Positions 26,168 to 35,488 of a stretch of DNA of 64,000 nt are shown here, piece after piece. The stretch is from Vibrio gallicus (lineage in GTDB: Bacteria; Pseudomonadota; Gammaproteobacteria; Enterobacterales; Vibrionaceae): NCBI RefSeq assembly GCF_024346875.1, contig NZ_AP024872.1:620001-684000 (forward strand), in the 5' to 3' direction. How positions within the stretch are numbered: position 1 is the stretch's first letter; each line of letters starts with the position of its first letter. The notes beneath the pieces are model-generated. The model was not told the origin of the DNA, searched no databases, and was given only the letters and a program-made list of their open reading frames with translations. Position numbers and translations under genes: made by a program.

Positions 26168-28153
26168 TTAAATGCTCTTAACATCGTCGATGCCAGCTTG
26201 CTTCAAGATTTGAATCGCATTGGTCTTAACGCGGTCATCGGCAAAGCCTTCATCTTTGAAAACGACTTGTGTAGTTTCTGGATCATACTCTTCTTTTAGC
26301 TTGGCGATACCTTCAACGGTGTCGGTTGTAATTTCATCATCTAAACAAACAAATAATGCACCTGCACCGACAACAAATACGGTCTTCCCATTAACGACTT
26401 CTGTTTCAACAGGTGTAGTTAGGTCATATCCATATTTTAGGAAAAGCTCATACAACACATCTTCGCTTGAACGATCAGCCTTGATTGATTTCTCAGCTTG
26501 TTGAAGAACAAGTTCTAGGTTTTCGAAATCAGCGTCCCAAGGGCGAATGTTAGTCTCGTCAAGTTTGAAATGTTTGAAACCTGCATATTGTTCGTTAATT
26601 AAACCACTTACTCTCTTCAATCTTTCTTTTGTAATTTCGCTTAATAGTAGTGGCTTGTTAATATCAGTTAGAAACTTAATCGCATTTTGGTTAACTTTCT
26701 TAGCCGAACCTGTGGAAGTTGCTAAAGCTTGATTCAAGCATTCAGGCAGTTGCACCAGTATAACTTTACAGCAGGAATCTTGTTCTTCATTTAGCTTCAT
26801 AGCTGCATGATAAGTACTGCCAGAACCCGCAAAAAAATCTAGTATTAGGTCATTGCCTTTTAAACCAAAAGCTTTAAAAAAATCTTTTAATAAAAGTTCA
26901 TCTTTTGGGTTTGTAAAAACTTTTAGTCCAAAAAGGTCTTCAAGTCTTCTAGACGCAGCTCTTCCATCAAGTACTCTTAAACTTGTCAAACTTTGGTATT
27001 CTGTATTTTTCAAGTAAGTCTTATTTTTAGGGACAGTTGTGTGGTCGTCACCAAAATGAACTAATCCATCGTTGATCCTTTGATCCATTGTTGACTGAGG
27101 ATATCTCCATCCACTACCTGGGGCTGCACATATCTTTTCCGTAACAGGATGTATTACATCGTAGACGTATTGACCGTGATTTGGCCCTGATATATCAGAT
27201 GGAAAATATATCCCTTGTTCATCAATCCAGCTATAGTGTTTATGACTTTTTGATGGGTGGTCTTTAGCTAAGTTGCGATAAAATTTTAACGCTTCTTCAT
27301 GTATTTGTTTCCAGTTGCTAGGATATTGCTTAGAGGCTTTTTCAAAAAAGTTATAAATTTCCGTTAAACCCTCTTTCCTCTCAATCCACTGACCACCATT
27401 TTGTGCTTTATTTTTTGCATAAACTAAAAAGTATTCATGCTGAATAGATACATAGTCCTGATCGTTTTTCGAGCTATTCTTCCAGATGATTTCGCCACAA
27501 AAATTTTCTTCACCGAAAATTTCATTAGTCAAACTTCTTAGGCTGTTGACTTCATTTTCATCAATAGACATGACTAAAACGCCATCATCAGTTAGAAGAT
27601 TTCTCGCAAGTTTAATTCTTGGATAAATCATATTTAGCCAAGAAGAATGGTATCTTCCCGAACTACTAGAATTAGTACTAATTTTATTACCCGAAGAGTC
27701 AACTTGACCTGAAACTTCAAGATAATTCTTGATGTTATCGTGAAAATTATCTTTATATACGAAGTCTTTACCCGTGTTGTATGGAGGATCGATGTAGATC
27801 ATCTTTACTTTTTTATGATATGACTTTTGAAGCAACTTAAGCACTTCAAGATTATCGCCCTCAATAAACAAGTTCTCAGTCGTATCCCAATTGATGCTTT
27901 CCTCTTTGCAAGGACGAAGCGTGCCAGTCGATGGCGTTTGAGCAATTTGTCGAGCTTTTGTTTTTCCATTCCAAGTAAAGTTGTATCGTTCTTCCGAATC
28001 GTCAATCTCTTCACCTAGCACAGCTTTCAGTGCTTCAAAGTCAATTTTCCCTTCAGAAAACACATCAGGAAAAAGTTGCTTTAACTGCTCGATATTTTGG
28101 CTTTCAATGTTAAGGCTTTTGGCTTCTGGGCTATTACCCGTGATTTTTTCCAT
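26168..28153 (-). CDS. mod: Type III DNA methyltransferase, Mod subunit
   Basis: Mod recognises an asymmetric site and methylates adenine on one strand. The catalytic DPPYNTGKDF lies near residue 120 and the AdoMet-binding FFAGSGST near 437. This order (catalytic motif first) is the beta class of amino-methyltransferases, as in EcoP1I and EcoP15I. The region between them (about 150-420) is the variable target recognition domain and is AT-rich. The length of 661 residues is typical. The recognition sequence cannot be read from the protein. It lies 93 bases after the DUF4391 gene and ends 10 bases before res. Confidence 0.95.
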   Translation of the reverse strand: MEKITGNSPEAKSLNIESQNIEQLKQLFPDVFSEGKIDFEALKAVLGEEIDDSEERYNFTWNGKTKARQIAQTPSTGTLRPCKEESINWDTTENLFIEGDNLEVLKLLQKSYHKKVKMIYIDPPYNTGKDFVYKDNFHDNIKNYLEVSGQVDSSGNKISTNSSSSGRYHSSWLNMIYPRIKLARNLLTDDGVLVMSIDENEVNSLRSLTNEIFGEENFCGEIIWKNSSKNDQDYVSIQHEYFLVYAKNKAQNGGQWIERKEGLTEIYNFFEKASKQYPSNWKQIHEEALKFYRNLAKDHPSKSHKHYSWIDEQGIYFPSDISGPNHGQYVYDVIHPVTEKICAAPGSGWRYPQSTMDQRINDGLVHFGDDHTTVPKNKTYLKNTEYQSLTSLRVLDGRAASRRLEDLFGLKVFTNPKDELLLKDFFKAFGLKGNDLILDFFAGSGSTYHAAMKLNEEQDSCCKVILVQLPECLNQALATSTGSAKKVNQNAIKFLTDINKPLLLSEITKERLKRVSGLINEQYAGFKHFKLDETNIRPWDADFENLELVLQQAEKSIKADRSSEDVLYELFLKYGYDLTTPVETEVVNGKTVFVVGAGALFVCLDDEITTDTVEGIAKLKEEYDPETTQVVFKDEGFADDRVKTNAIQILKQAGIDDVKSI

Positions 28154-28246
28154 TTATTATTTACCTATTAATTTTGTTGTAGAAGTCAGCAACTTCTGAC
28201 CAACTGTATTTAAAACCGTTTCTAATCAACTAACCAAGTCAACCTA

Positions 28247-29011
28247 CTAGGTCAACTGAGAGGTAATCGCTGAGATTGCTTGCTTTACTTTCCTTGCTTC
28301 AACATTGAGACGCATTTTAGTGTTCATTTGCGTCTCTTTTATTATTTTGTTTCTGATAGTTTGCAATTGCCCTTCTAACATGGCTAACTCTGTTATGAGT
28401 GGTGTTAAGTCCTTTTCATTAGAGTTGCCATACTTTCCCGTAGTCTTAGCCGCTTCAAGAAAATTCAGCTTTTGAATCAAGCCAGAATAGAAGTCATAAA
28501 GACTTAAGGTTGAACAATGGTCAAAGCGAAAATCAGAAAAAAAGTCTAGAACAAAAGTATCTGTTACTTCACTTCCTATCCACCCAGTATCGTACTGATG
28601 TTCGATAGTTAACTTGCTGTGGTCAACTTGATTTATTCGTTTGTCCGCCAAGCTAAGAGCGACACTATCTTCATACTCAACGACCAACATCGTTGGGTAA
28701 GGAATTTGATGATGCAGTAGCTTACAGAGTTGCTTCGTCTTGTTTGTACTCTTTACTATTACATGCAGTATCGCGATTTCTTTGTACTCATGTAAACCAT
28801 CTTCAAATACTGGAATATTCACAGTTTCTGGCTTCATGGTATATCGCCATACTAACGATTTAAGCACCTCTTTTATTAGTGGCTTGTCACCACTTGAAAG
28901 AGACGCGTTATCTGCAATGGTCTTCTTAGGTACTTTTACTCCCAGCTCTGTTGATTTGGGAAATGCGAAGTGGCTAAAAACTTGCTCTGCTTTGGTAGAT
29001 TCTATCTGCAC
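28247..29011 (-). CDS. DUF4391 domain protein
   Basis: The 254-residue protein matches DUF4391, seen mainly in restriction-modification and other defence operons. Recognisable stretches are FAFPKSTELGVKVPKK near residue 17, KSLVWRYTMKPETVNIP near 70, and HHQIPYPTMLVVEY near 100. A C-terminal helix-rich part (about 190-250) contains LITELAMLEGQLQTIRNKI. Its biochemical role is unknown. It sits 14 bases after the helicase gene and before mod, so it is co-transcribed with them. Confidence 0.85.
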   Translation of the reverse strand: MQIESTKAEQVFSHFAFPKSTELGVKVPKKTIADNASLSSGDKPLIKEVLKSLVWRYTMKPETVNIPVFEDGLHEYKEIAILHVIVKSTNKTKQLCKLLHHQIPYPTMLVVEYEDSVALSLADKRINQVDHSKLTIEHQYDTGWIGSEVTDTFVLDFFSDFRFDHCSTLSLYDFYSGLIQKLNFLEAAKTTGKYGNSNEKDLTPLITELAMLEGQLQTIRNKIIKETQMNTKMRLNVEARKVKQAISAITSQLT

Positions 29012-29025
29012 TATTCGATACCTAG

Positions 29026-32000
29026 TTACACGACAATCAAATAACTAATGACTTCAAAATCATTAATCTGTTGAGTTGAATTACCCGTTAACGTTGTTCC
29101 GCCAGGATTAAACAAACTTGCTGCGCCTTTTTCTTCACTCTTACCTGCAATGTCTTCCACTGCGATACTCAATAGGTGAAGGTATTCATCCATATTTTCA
29201 TAATTTCGGCTATCTCTTATAACCTGAGCATAAGCCGCAGGATCGGGCTCTGAACGGCCACTGGACAGTTTCTTTATGATATCGAGAATATGCTTTGCTT
29301 GCGTAAACGAGTACACCACGTCTTCATCTTCCGAAACATAGACTAAGTAATAAGGCGCAAGGGCATAACTATCATCAACTTGTACTGAACCCGCCTTGTC
29401 TTTCAGGCAAAAGATAACACCAGGCTCTAACTCATCAGACACCGCTGCCATCTCTACATCGTTGCTATCAATACGCACTGGTGCAAACAAACCCGTCGGC
29501 GCATTTTCTAGTACTTCCAAATGCTCCTTTAAGAACTCAGATAAATCCATTCTGAAGTCATTGAGAGTTAAATCAGTGATAGAAACGCCACCTGATATTT
29601 CTTCCAAATCAACGACTTGGCCTTGAAGCTGTTCCAATTGTTTGCGGCGATAGTCAAGGTCATTCATTTCTGCTGAATTTTGCTCAATCACGTTCTCTTC
29701 ACCCGTAGCTGAAATGTCGAGTAGTACCATTCTTCCACTCACTCGAGCTTCAAGGTTGATGTATTCATCTAACTCCATATTTGGCCAAAAGTTTACAAGT
29801 TGAATACGTTCATTTACCGAGCCTAAACGATCTATTCGACCAAAACGTTGTATTATTCGAACAGGGTTCCAGTGAATATCGTAGTTAACGAGGTAATCAC
29901 AATCCTGCAAGTTCTGGCCTTCGGAAATACAGTCTGTCGCAATTAAGATCTCAATTTCCTTTGAGAACTCAGGAAACACTTTCTCTCGCTCTTTAGAAAT
30001 AGGTGAAAAATGCGTGAGCATGCTATTTAAGTCAGCCTTTACTTTCTTTCCAGTTGGGTCAAGTAGCGTAGTCTCTGTTCTTTGACCTGTAATCAAAGCC
30101 GTATTGATATCAAACTCACGTAATGCCCAGCTTGAAAGATCTCTATACAAATACTCAGCTGTGTCTGCAAACGCGGAGAATATGATGACCTTTTTATTTT
30201 CACCATTTATAGGCTGAGCAATTTTTTCTTTAATTGCTTGTTTTAGCGCCTTTAGCTTTGCATCTCTTGGCAGGTCGACCTCACAAGATTCACGAACAAT
30301 TTCCCGCAAAAAAGCACAATCCGCATCAAGGTCTTGAGCATAGCGAATTAAGTCCATGTCTTGGATTCGAACTTTAGTTTTCTTTCCCACCATAAACGGA
30401 GCGAGTTCTGGGCTCTCTAACTCAAAGTCGTTGATATCCTCAATTGGTGGCGCCACAAACTCTTCGGTCATAGACGAAGTGATATTTGGGGCTATGTGCT
30501 GATTAAAGTGCTCAATCTGCCTTAGAATCGCTTCTACCTGCCCTAGTAGCTTCTCTGATGTTAGCTTGAACGAGAAAATGGAGCTTTCCATGCGCTTGAG
30601 TAGGTTTATACGCATTAAATGCACGAGACTTGCTTCACGGTCTACCTGCTTGAACGTTGAACCACCTTTTACCTTTTGGTCATAACGTCTCGCATATTCT
30701 TCTCGTTTGTCCACTCTCACATACTTCATTGGCGAATAGCATGCCAGAGTTAAGCGACGAATAGTGTCGTTTACATCTTTTAATGGTGGAAAAGTGTTCT
30801 GTAGGTCAATCTCTGACTTGATGTTTTTAGGTAGCAAGCGCGTAGGGAATTTACCCACATCCTCGGTACCATAGTATTTCTCTATATGTTTTCGGGAGCG
30901 CGCAATTGTGTAAATATCGAGTAGCTTAAAGTAATCGAAATTTATGGTATCCAAAAGCTCTTGAGAGGTTCGCTCATCCGTTGGTCGTTTAGACCAAGCG
31001 TTAAAGTGCTGCTGAGCGGTTCTTAATGTACCTTCAATACTGTTGATGCCATGCTCGTGTAACGCCGAATCGTTAGCCTCCGTAATAAACGCGACCTGAT
31101 TCTTCATATCATTCAAACGGTTGTTAACAGGTGTCGCAGAGAGCATTAACACTTTTGTCTTAACGCCCGCTTTTATTATGTCATCAAGCAATCTTTGGTA
31201 GCGGTTTTTGCCATCTTTTTTAGGATTGTTATTACGGAAGTTATGACTTTCATCGATGACAACGAGATCGTAATTACCCCAGTTAATAGTTTCGAGATTG
31301 ATAGCTCCTGAGTAACCTTTAAAACGACTCATGTCTGTGTGATTGAGTACGTCATAATTGAAGCGGTCATTGGCGAGCAGGTTACGTTTGTCGTTTTGAG
31401 TGTAAACGAGCCAGTTATCGCGAAGTTTTTTCGGACATAGAACGAGCACTTTGTCGTTACGCAGTTCGAAGTACTTAATCACGGCTAATGCTTCAAAGGT
31501 TTTACCCAAACCGACACTATCAGCGATGATACAGCCATTGTATTTGGAAAGTTTATCAATGGCACCAAGCACCCCATCCCTCTGAAATTTATATAATTTA
31601 TTCCAAACAATGGTGTCTTTAAAACCTGTTCGAGTATTGATGATATTTTCTTCTTGAAGCTCACCAATAAAGTCTTTGAATAAATTGTATAAGGTTACAA
31701 AATAGATAAAATTTGCTGGCTGGTCTTTTGTTAGCTGCTCTAACTGACTAAGCAATTCCTTTTTAGCATCTTTAACCTGACCTTTAGCGTTCCATACCAT
31801 ATTAAAATATGAAAGTAAGTCTTTCGATTGTGGCGAAGGAACGTTAGTAATCATGTCAAAAGATGCAGACTCCGAAAGCCCTAGGCCAGCACCATTAAAC
31901 TGTGCACCATCTATCGCCGTTACTTCTTTACCTTCACTAGCGATAATGTGACGCCCTACTGTGCCAGCTTGAGAGACCAATCGAACGTTTGCTTTTGATT

Positions 32001-32295
32001 CTATCCAGCCAGCAAATTCTCTCGCTATTGCCTTTTGATTTAGCTGATTTCTAAAGCGAGTCTCATGTCCCCCCCCAAGCAGTGAACCGAAAGGACTATT
32101 GACCTCATCGAGATTGCCAAAACCTTTAAACTGCGAGAAGAGTACTCTTACTGAATTTAAGCCCAATAGTTCTTCTTTTAGAGCATCGAATGCATAGATA
32201 GAAAACAAACCCGTCATGATAGATAGCTTATCATCTTCCTTTAGGCTCTCAGTGAGTACATCTGTAACTTTATTTGTAGTGTTATCAATTAACAT
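29026..32295 (-). CDS. SNF2-type helicase with a PLD-like N-terminal domain
   Basis: The 1089 residues begin with a segment resembling a phospholipase D-like nuclease domain (TGLFSIYAFDALKEEL and a later GRHIIASEG...FNGAGLGLSESASF). The HxK motif is not preserved, so nuclease activity is doubtful. The SNF2/RapA-type motor follows: DSVGLGKTFEAL (Walker A) near residue 260, VIDESHNFRN (DESH) near 347, LSATPVNNR near 386, and ATDCISEGQNLQ...QRFGRIDRLGS near 800-850. Such helicases translocate on double-stranded DNA. It heads the operon after the 78-residue gene and presumably acts with DUF4391, Mod and Res. Confidence 0.9.
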   Translation of the reverse strand: MLIDNTTNKVTDVLTESLKEDDKLSIMTGLFSIYAFDALKEELLGLNSVRVLFSQFKGFGNLDEVNSPFGSLLGGGHETRFRNQLNQKAIAREFAGWIESKANVRLVSQAGTVGRHIIASEGKEVTAIDGAQFNGAGLGLSESASFDMITNVPSPQSKDLLSYFNMVWNAKGQVKDAKKELLSQLEQLTKDQPANFIYFVTLYNLFKDFIGELQEENIINTRTGFKDTIVWNKLYKFQRDGVLGAIDKLSKYNGCIIADSVGLGKTFEALAVIKYFELRNDKVLVLCPKKLRDNWLVYTQNDKRNLLANDRFNYDVLNHTDMSRFKGYSGAINLETINWGNYDLVVIDESHNFRNNNPKKDGKNRYQRLLDDIIKAGVKTKVLMLSATPVNNRLNDMKNQVAFITEANDSALHEHGINSIEGTLRTAQQHFNAWSKRPTDERTSQELLDTINFDYFKLLDIYTIARSRKHIEKYYGTEDVGKFPTRLLPKNIKSEIDLQNTFPPLKDVNDTIRRLTLACYSPMKYVRVDKREEYARRYDQKVKGGSTFKQVDREASLVHLMRINLLKRMESSIFSFKLTSEKLLGQVEAILRQIEHFNQHIAPNITSSMTEEFVAPPIEDINDFELESPELAPFMVGKKTKVRIQDMDLIRYAQDLDADCAFLREIVRESCEVDLPRDAKLKALKQAIKEKIAQPINGENKKVIIFSAFADTAEYLYRDLSSWALREFDINTALITGQRTETTLLDPTGKKVKADLNSMLTHFSPISKEREKVFPEFSKEIEILIATDCISEGQNLQDCDYLVNYDIHWNPVRIIQRFGRIDRLGSVNERIQLVNFWPNMELDEYINLEARVSGRMVLLDISATGEENVIEQNSAEMNDLDYRRKQLEQLQGQVVDLEEISGGVSITDLTLNDFRMDLSEFLKEHLEVLENAPTGLFAPVRIDSNDVEMAAVSDELEPGVIFCLKDKAGSVQVDDSYALAPYYLVYVSEDEDVVYSFTQAKHILDIIKKLSSGRSEPDPAAYAQVIRDSRNYENMDEYLHLLSIAVEDIAGKSEEKGAASLFNPGGTTLTGNSTQQINDFEVISYLIVV

Positions 32296-32303
32296 ATTGT
32301 TCT

Positions 32304-32540
32304 CTAAAGCTTTGTGACGTCTAAACCAGCAGATTTGAGGCGAGAGGTAAGGTTTCGCATTTTACTAAATTCAGTGCCATAGCTCGGCTTTAGATTCAAT
32401 GTTTCGCAGAACTCTCTAGCAGTAATCGAAGGTAAATCATCTGCATACTTCAAGCATTGAATTTGCAGTTCAGCCATTCGCTGGTTGCGAGGAGCTTGCT
32501 CTAACGCCTCTTTTATCCTGAAGAAAATTTTATCATTCAT
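32304..32540 (-). CDS. Small HTH-like protein heading the restriction operon
   Basis: The 78 residues are helical and contain a pattern like a helix-turn-helix (SITAREFCETLNLKPSYGTEFSKMRNL). The gene is eight bases upstream of the helicase start, so it is the first gene of the operon. It may be a repressor or controller protein that restrains expression of the nuclease, or a structural accessory. No family was firmly recognised. Confidence 0.6.
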   Translation of the reverse strand: MNDKIFFRIKEALEQAPRNQRMAELQIQCLKYADDLPSITAREFCETLNLKPSYGTEFSKMRNLTSRLKSAGLDVTKL

Positions 32541-32744
32541 ACTAATTCATATTTGTTAGCTAATTTAGCAAATATAGCAAAACACCCAACAAGAAGGCTT
32601 GCTAATTGACGCCAACCACCTCTTGCATTGACAAACCTCTGACAATTCTTCTAGGAATGTTCATAAAGTAACCTAGAAATAAAACCTATATTCGACCAAT
32701 AACTCGCTAACAACTATGACTCCTCAGTATCTATACAACAAAGG
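32541..32744 (-). promoter_or_regulatory. Upstream region of the restriction operon
   Basis: AT-rich leader of the minus-strand operon. The short dyad TTAGCTAA, overlapping GCTAATTTAGC (about 32555-32570), lies just upstream of the first gene and could be an operator for the 78-residue protein. No other feature seen before the IS5 end. Confidence 0.4.
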
Positions 32745-33795
32745 GGCTTTGTTTCCTAAATCAGGGAACTAATGCTTAAAGCTACGATCAGATCATCTAA
32801 GTTCACTCACATACTTAGATCAATGCCAAAGCCTCGCTACAGAACAACTAACTGGAAACAATATAACCAAGCCCTAATCAATCGTGGTTCACTGACATTC
32901 TGGATTGATGAAGAAGCGATTCAACAGTGGAAGCAACTCAAGCAAGGTAAACGAGGTCGACCTCGATTGTTTAGTGACTTAGCCATTACGACCGCCCTCA
33001 TGGTTAAACGAGTATTTGCGATGCCGTTGAGAGCGTTACAAGGATTCATCGATTCTGTTTTCAAACTCGCTCAACTCCCGTTGTCATGTCCTCATTATTC
33101 ATGCATCAGTAAACGAGCCAAAACGGTTAATGTGTCATTCAAGACAAAGACCCAAGGCGCTATACAGCATTTAGCTATTGATGCAACAGGGCTGAAGGTC
33201 TACGGTGAAGGTGAGTGGAAAGTAAAAAAACATGGTACTGACGGGAAGCGTAGGGTTTGGCGTAAGCTCCATTTAGCAGTAGACACTGGCACTCATGAAA
33301 TCATTGCGGCTGAGTTAAGTTTATCGAATGTCACTGACGGTGAAGTTCTTCCTAATTTACTGAATCAAACTCGTCGTAGAATCAATGAGATATCTGGTGA
33401 TGGAGCTTACGACACAAGACAATGCTACGAAGCCATACGTATTAAACAAGCTGTTCCACTTATTCCACCGAGAGAAGGTGCTGCTTTTTGGGTGCGAGGT
33501 CACCCTCGTAATCTGGCGGTAGCTTGCCAGAAATTATACGGCTCAAATAAATATTAGAAAAAGAAGTACGGTTACCATAAACGGTCACTTTCAGAGACGG
33601 CCATGTTCCGTGTAAAGACACTATTTGGTGGGCGATTAAGTTTAAGAAACTATAATGCTCAGGTTGGTGAAACCTACGCCATGATTAAAGCGTTGAATAA
33701 GCTCACAGGGTTAGGTATGCCTAAAACGATAGAAATAGCCTAATAATCACCCATACTGGCCGTTTCTATCTGAGATCCAATTAGGAAACAAAGCC
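32745..33795 (+). mobile_element. IS5-family (IS903-like) insertion sequence, inactivated
   Basis: The outer ends are GGCTTTGTTTCCTAA at 32745 and its reverse complement ending at 33795. One transposase gene is inside, broken by a nonsense codon. The nine-base flanks (CAACAAAGG and TACTTGACG) do not match, so no target duplication is visible. The element also borders a truncated GntR gene, which suggests an IS-mediated deletion. Confidence 0.85.
32772..33743 (+). pseudogene. IS5-family transposase with an in-frame amber codon
   Basis: The frame reads from ATG 32772 to TAG 33555-33557 and continues in the same frame as KKKYGYHKRSLSETAMFRVK ... to TAA 33741-33743. Related IS903 transposases have Trp at this position, so the TAG is probably a TGG to TAG change. 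The DDE Asp residues lie in the first part (LAIDATGL and SGDGAYDT) and the catalytic Glu in the second (LSETAM), so the truncated product cannot work. Confidence 0.88.
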
Positions 33796-34013
33796 TACTT
33801 GACGCTCTAAAACGAGTTAACCGGTTAAGGCGTTTGATCGAATACAATGTCAACGGCAAGCGCCCTATTCCAAGAAAAGAATGCGAAGAGCACCTTCAAC
33901 TGATTAGCTTTATTGAAGAGGGAGACCTTGGAAAAGCGTCTCGTTTTCTTGAAAGTCACCTAGCGCGTACCGCAAAAGAGAAAGAAGAAATAGCGAAGAA
34001 TCTGTTTGGGTAG
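33796..34013 (+). pseudogene. GntR-family regulator (FCD domain), C-terminal fragment
   Basis: Directly after the IS5 end an open frame (about 72 residues) reads LLDALKRVNRLRRLIEYN ... EEHLQLISFIEEGDLGKASRFLESHL, ending in TAG. This is the last part of an FCD ligand-binding domain, with the conserved metal-binding His in EEH and the E-S-H near the end. The DNA-binding half is gone. FCD regulators usually control sugar-acid catabolism and are often divergent to the genes they control, which fits the aldolase fragment on the other side of the island. Confidence 0.82.
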
Positions 34014-34123
34014 GCTTACGACACTCGGGACATTCTGATTTTTGGATAACTTCCAATACTAAAAAGCATATGACCTGTCTACATATCGCAGGCCATTTTA
34101 CCGCCATTTGTCATTTCCCAGAA

Positions 34124-34152
34124 AAAAAGAGCCGCTTTTAGCGGCTCTTTTC
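34124..34152 (-). terminator. Terminator downstream of guaC
   Basis: AAAGAGCCGCT pairs with AGCGGCTCTTT, with T-rich tails on both strands. It can stop guaC (minus) and any read-through from the island (plus). Confidence 0.9.
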
Positions 34153-34180
34153 ATTTCGGTATTTCCGAGCTGTTCTCGAC

Positions 34181-35224
34181 TTACTCTTTACCGAACACGT
34201 TGTTCTCTTGCTCTTGTACGCGGATGAAGGTGGTACGCTTGGTCAGCTCTTTAAGCTTGGCTGCGCCTACGTAGGTGCAGGTTGAGCGTACACCGCCAAG
34301 GATGTCAGAGATGGTGTTATGAACGCTGCCGCGGAATGGTAATAACACGGTTTTTCCTTCGGCTGCACGGTATTTAGCTACTCCGCCTGAGTGCTTGTCC
34401 ATTGCGCTTTCTGAAGACATGCCGTAGAACTTCATGAACTTTTTGCCGTCTTGTTCGATTGCTTCACCGCCTGATTCTTCGTGGCCTGCTAGCATGCCAC
34501 CTAGCATAACGAAGTCTGCGCCGCCGCCGAATGCTTTTGATACATCCCCTGCACATGAACAGCCGCCGTCGCCGATGATTACGCCGCCTAGGCCGTGCGC
34601 AGCATCGCCGCACTCGATGATTGCTGATAGTTGTGGGTAGCCAACGCCGGTTTTAACGCGAGTTGTACATACAGAGCCTGGGCCAATGCCCACTTTCACG
34701 ATATCAGCGCCGGCTAGAATAAGCTCTTCACACATGTCACCTGTTACCACGTTACCTGCTGAGATAACCTTGGTTGGGAATTGTGCGCGCACCTTTTCTA
34801 CATACTCTACTAGGTGTTCTGAGTAGCCGTTAGCGATATCAACACAGATAAAGATCAGCTCTTCTGAAAGTGCCATGATCTGCTTGGTTTTTTCAAACTC
34901 TGCTTCTGATGTGCCGGTAGAAACAAACACATTATTTAGTGTTTTCGCATCTGCGTTTTGTACAAACTCAGCCCACTGCTCAACAGTGTAATGTTTGTGT
35001 ACCGCTGTCATTACGTCGTGCTCGGCAAGAGCTGCCGCCATTTCGAAGGTTGCTACTGAATCCATATTTGCAGCAATTACAGGGACACCAGACCATTGAC
35101 GACCGCTATGCTTGAATGTAAAATCGCGGGTTAAATTTACTTGAGAACGACTTTTTAGTGTTGAACGCTTCGGGCGAAACAGTACATCTTTAAAGCCTAA
35201 CTTAAGTTCTTGTTCGATACGCAT
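34181..35224 (-). CDS. guaC: GMP reductase
   Basis: GuaC converts GMP to IMP with NADPH and links guanine and adenine nucleotide pools. The 347-residue sequence has the family layout: AANMDSVAT near residue 52, SAGNVVTG near 156, and the catalytic Cys186 in [34 protein letters not shown] near 220 lines the phosphate site. The length is standard. The start follows AAGGAAATGCAACA. It is transcribed alone, between two terminators. Confidence 0.97.
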   Translation of the reverse strand: MRIEQELKLGFKDVLFRPKRSTLKSRSQVNLTRDFTFKHSGRQWSGVPVIAANMDSVATFEMAAALAEHDVMTAVHKHYTVEQWAEFVQNADAKTLNNVFVSTGTSEAEFEKTKQIMALSEELIFICVDIANGYSEHLVEYVEKVRAQFPTKVISAGNVVTGDMCEELILAGADIVKVGIGPGSVCTTRVKTGVGYPQLSAIIECGDAAHGLGGVIIGDGGCSCAGDVSKAFGGGADFVMLGGMLAGHEESGGEAIEQDGKKFMKFYGMSSESAMDKHSGGVAKYRAAEGKTVLLPFRGSVHNTISDILGGVRSTCTYVGAAKLKELTKRTTFIRVQEQENNVFGKE

Positions 35225-35312
35225 TGTTGCATTTCCTTACTTCAATAGATGATGTGCCTATTACAATGCAGGTCTTAGCTTTGGCAGAAGCGATGACCAT
35301 TCTACGGACACA

Positions 35313-35346
35313 AAAAAACCGGAGCGTTGGCAGACGCTCCGGTTTT
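35313..35346 (-). terminator. Terminator of nnrED
   Basis: AAAACCGGAGCG (35315-35326) pairs with CGCTCCGGTTTT (35335-35346). On the minus strand the stem is followed by a run of seven Ts. It separates the preceding gene from guaC. Confidence 0.92.
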
Positions 35347-35488
35347 CAGCATTATAGGTCGTAATATTTTAGTCGCAATAGATATTTGCGCTAACGCCCC
35401 TCACTTCCTGTGCACAAAAAATACAACCTAATATATATCAATATCTTATATTTTTATTGATTTTGCCTTTGATCTTATATTTGTGAAC

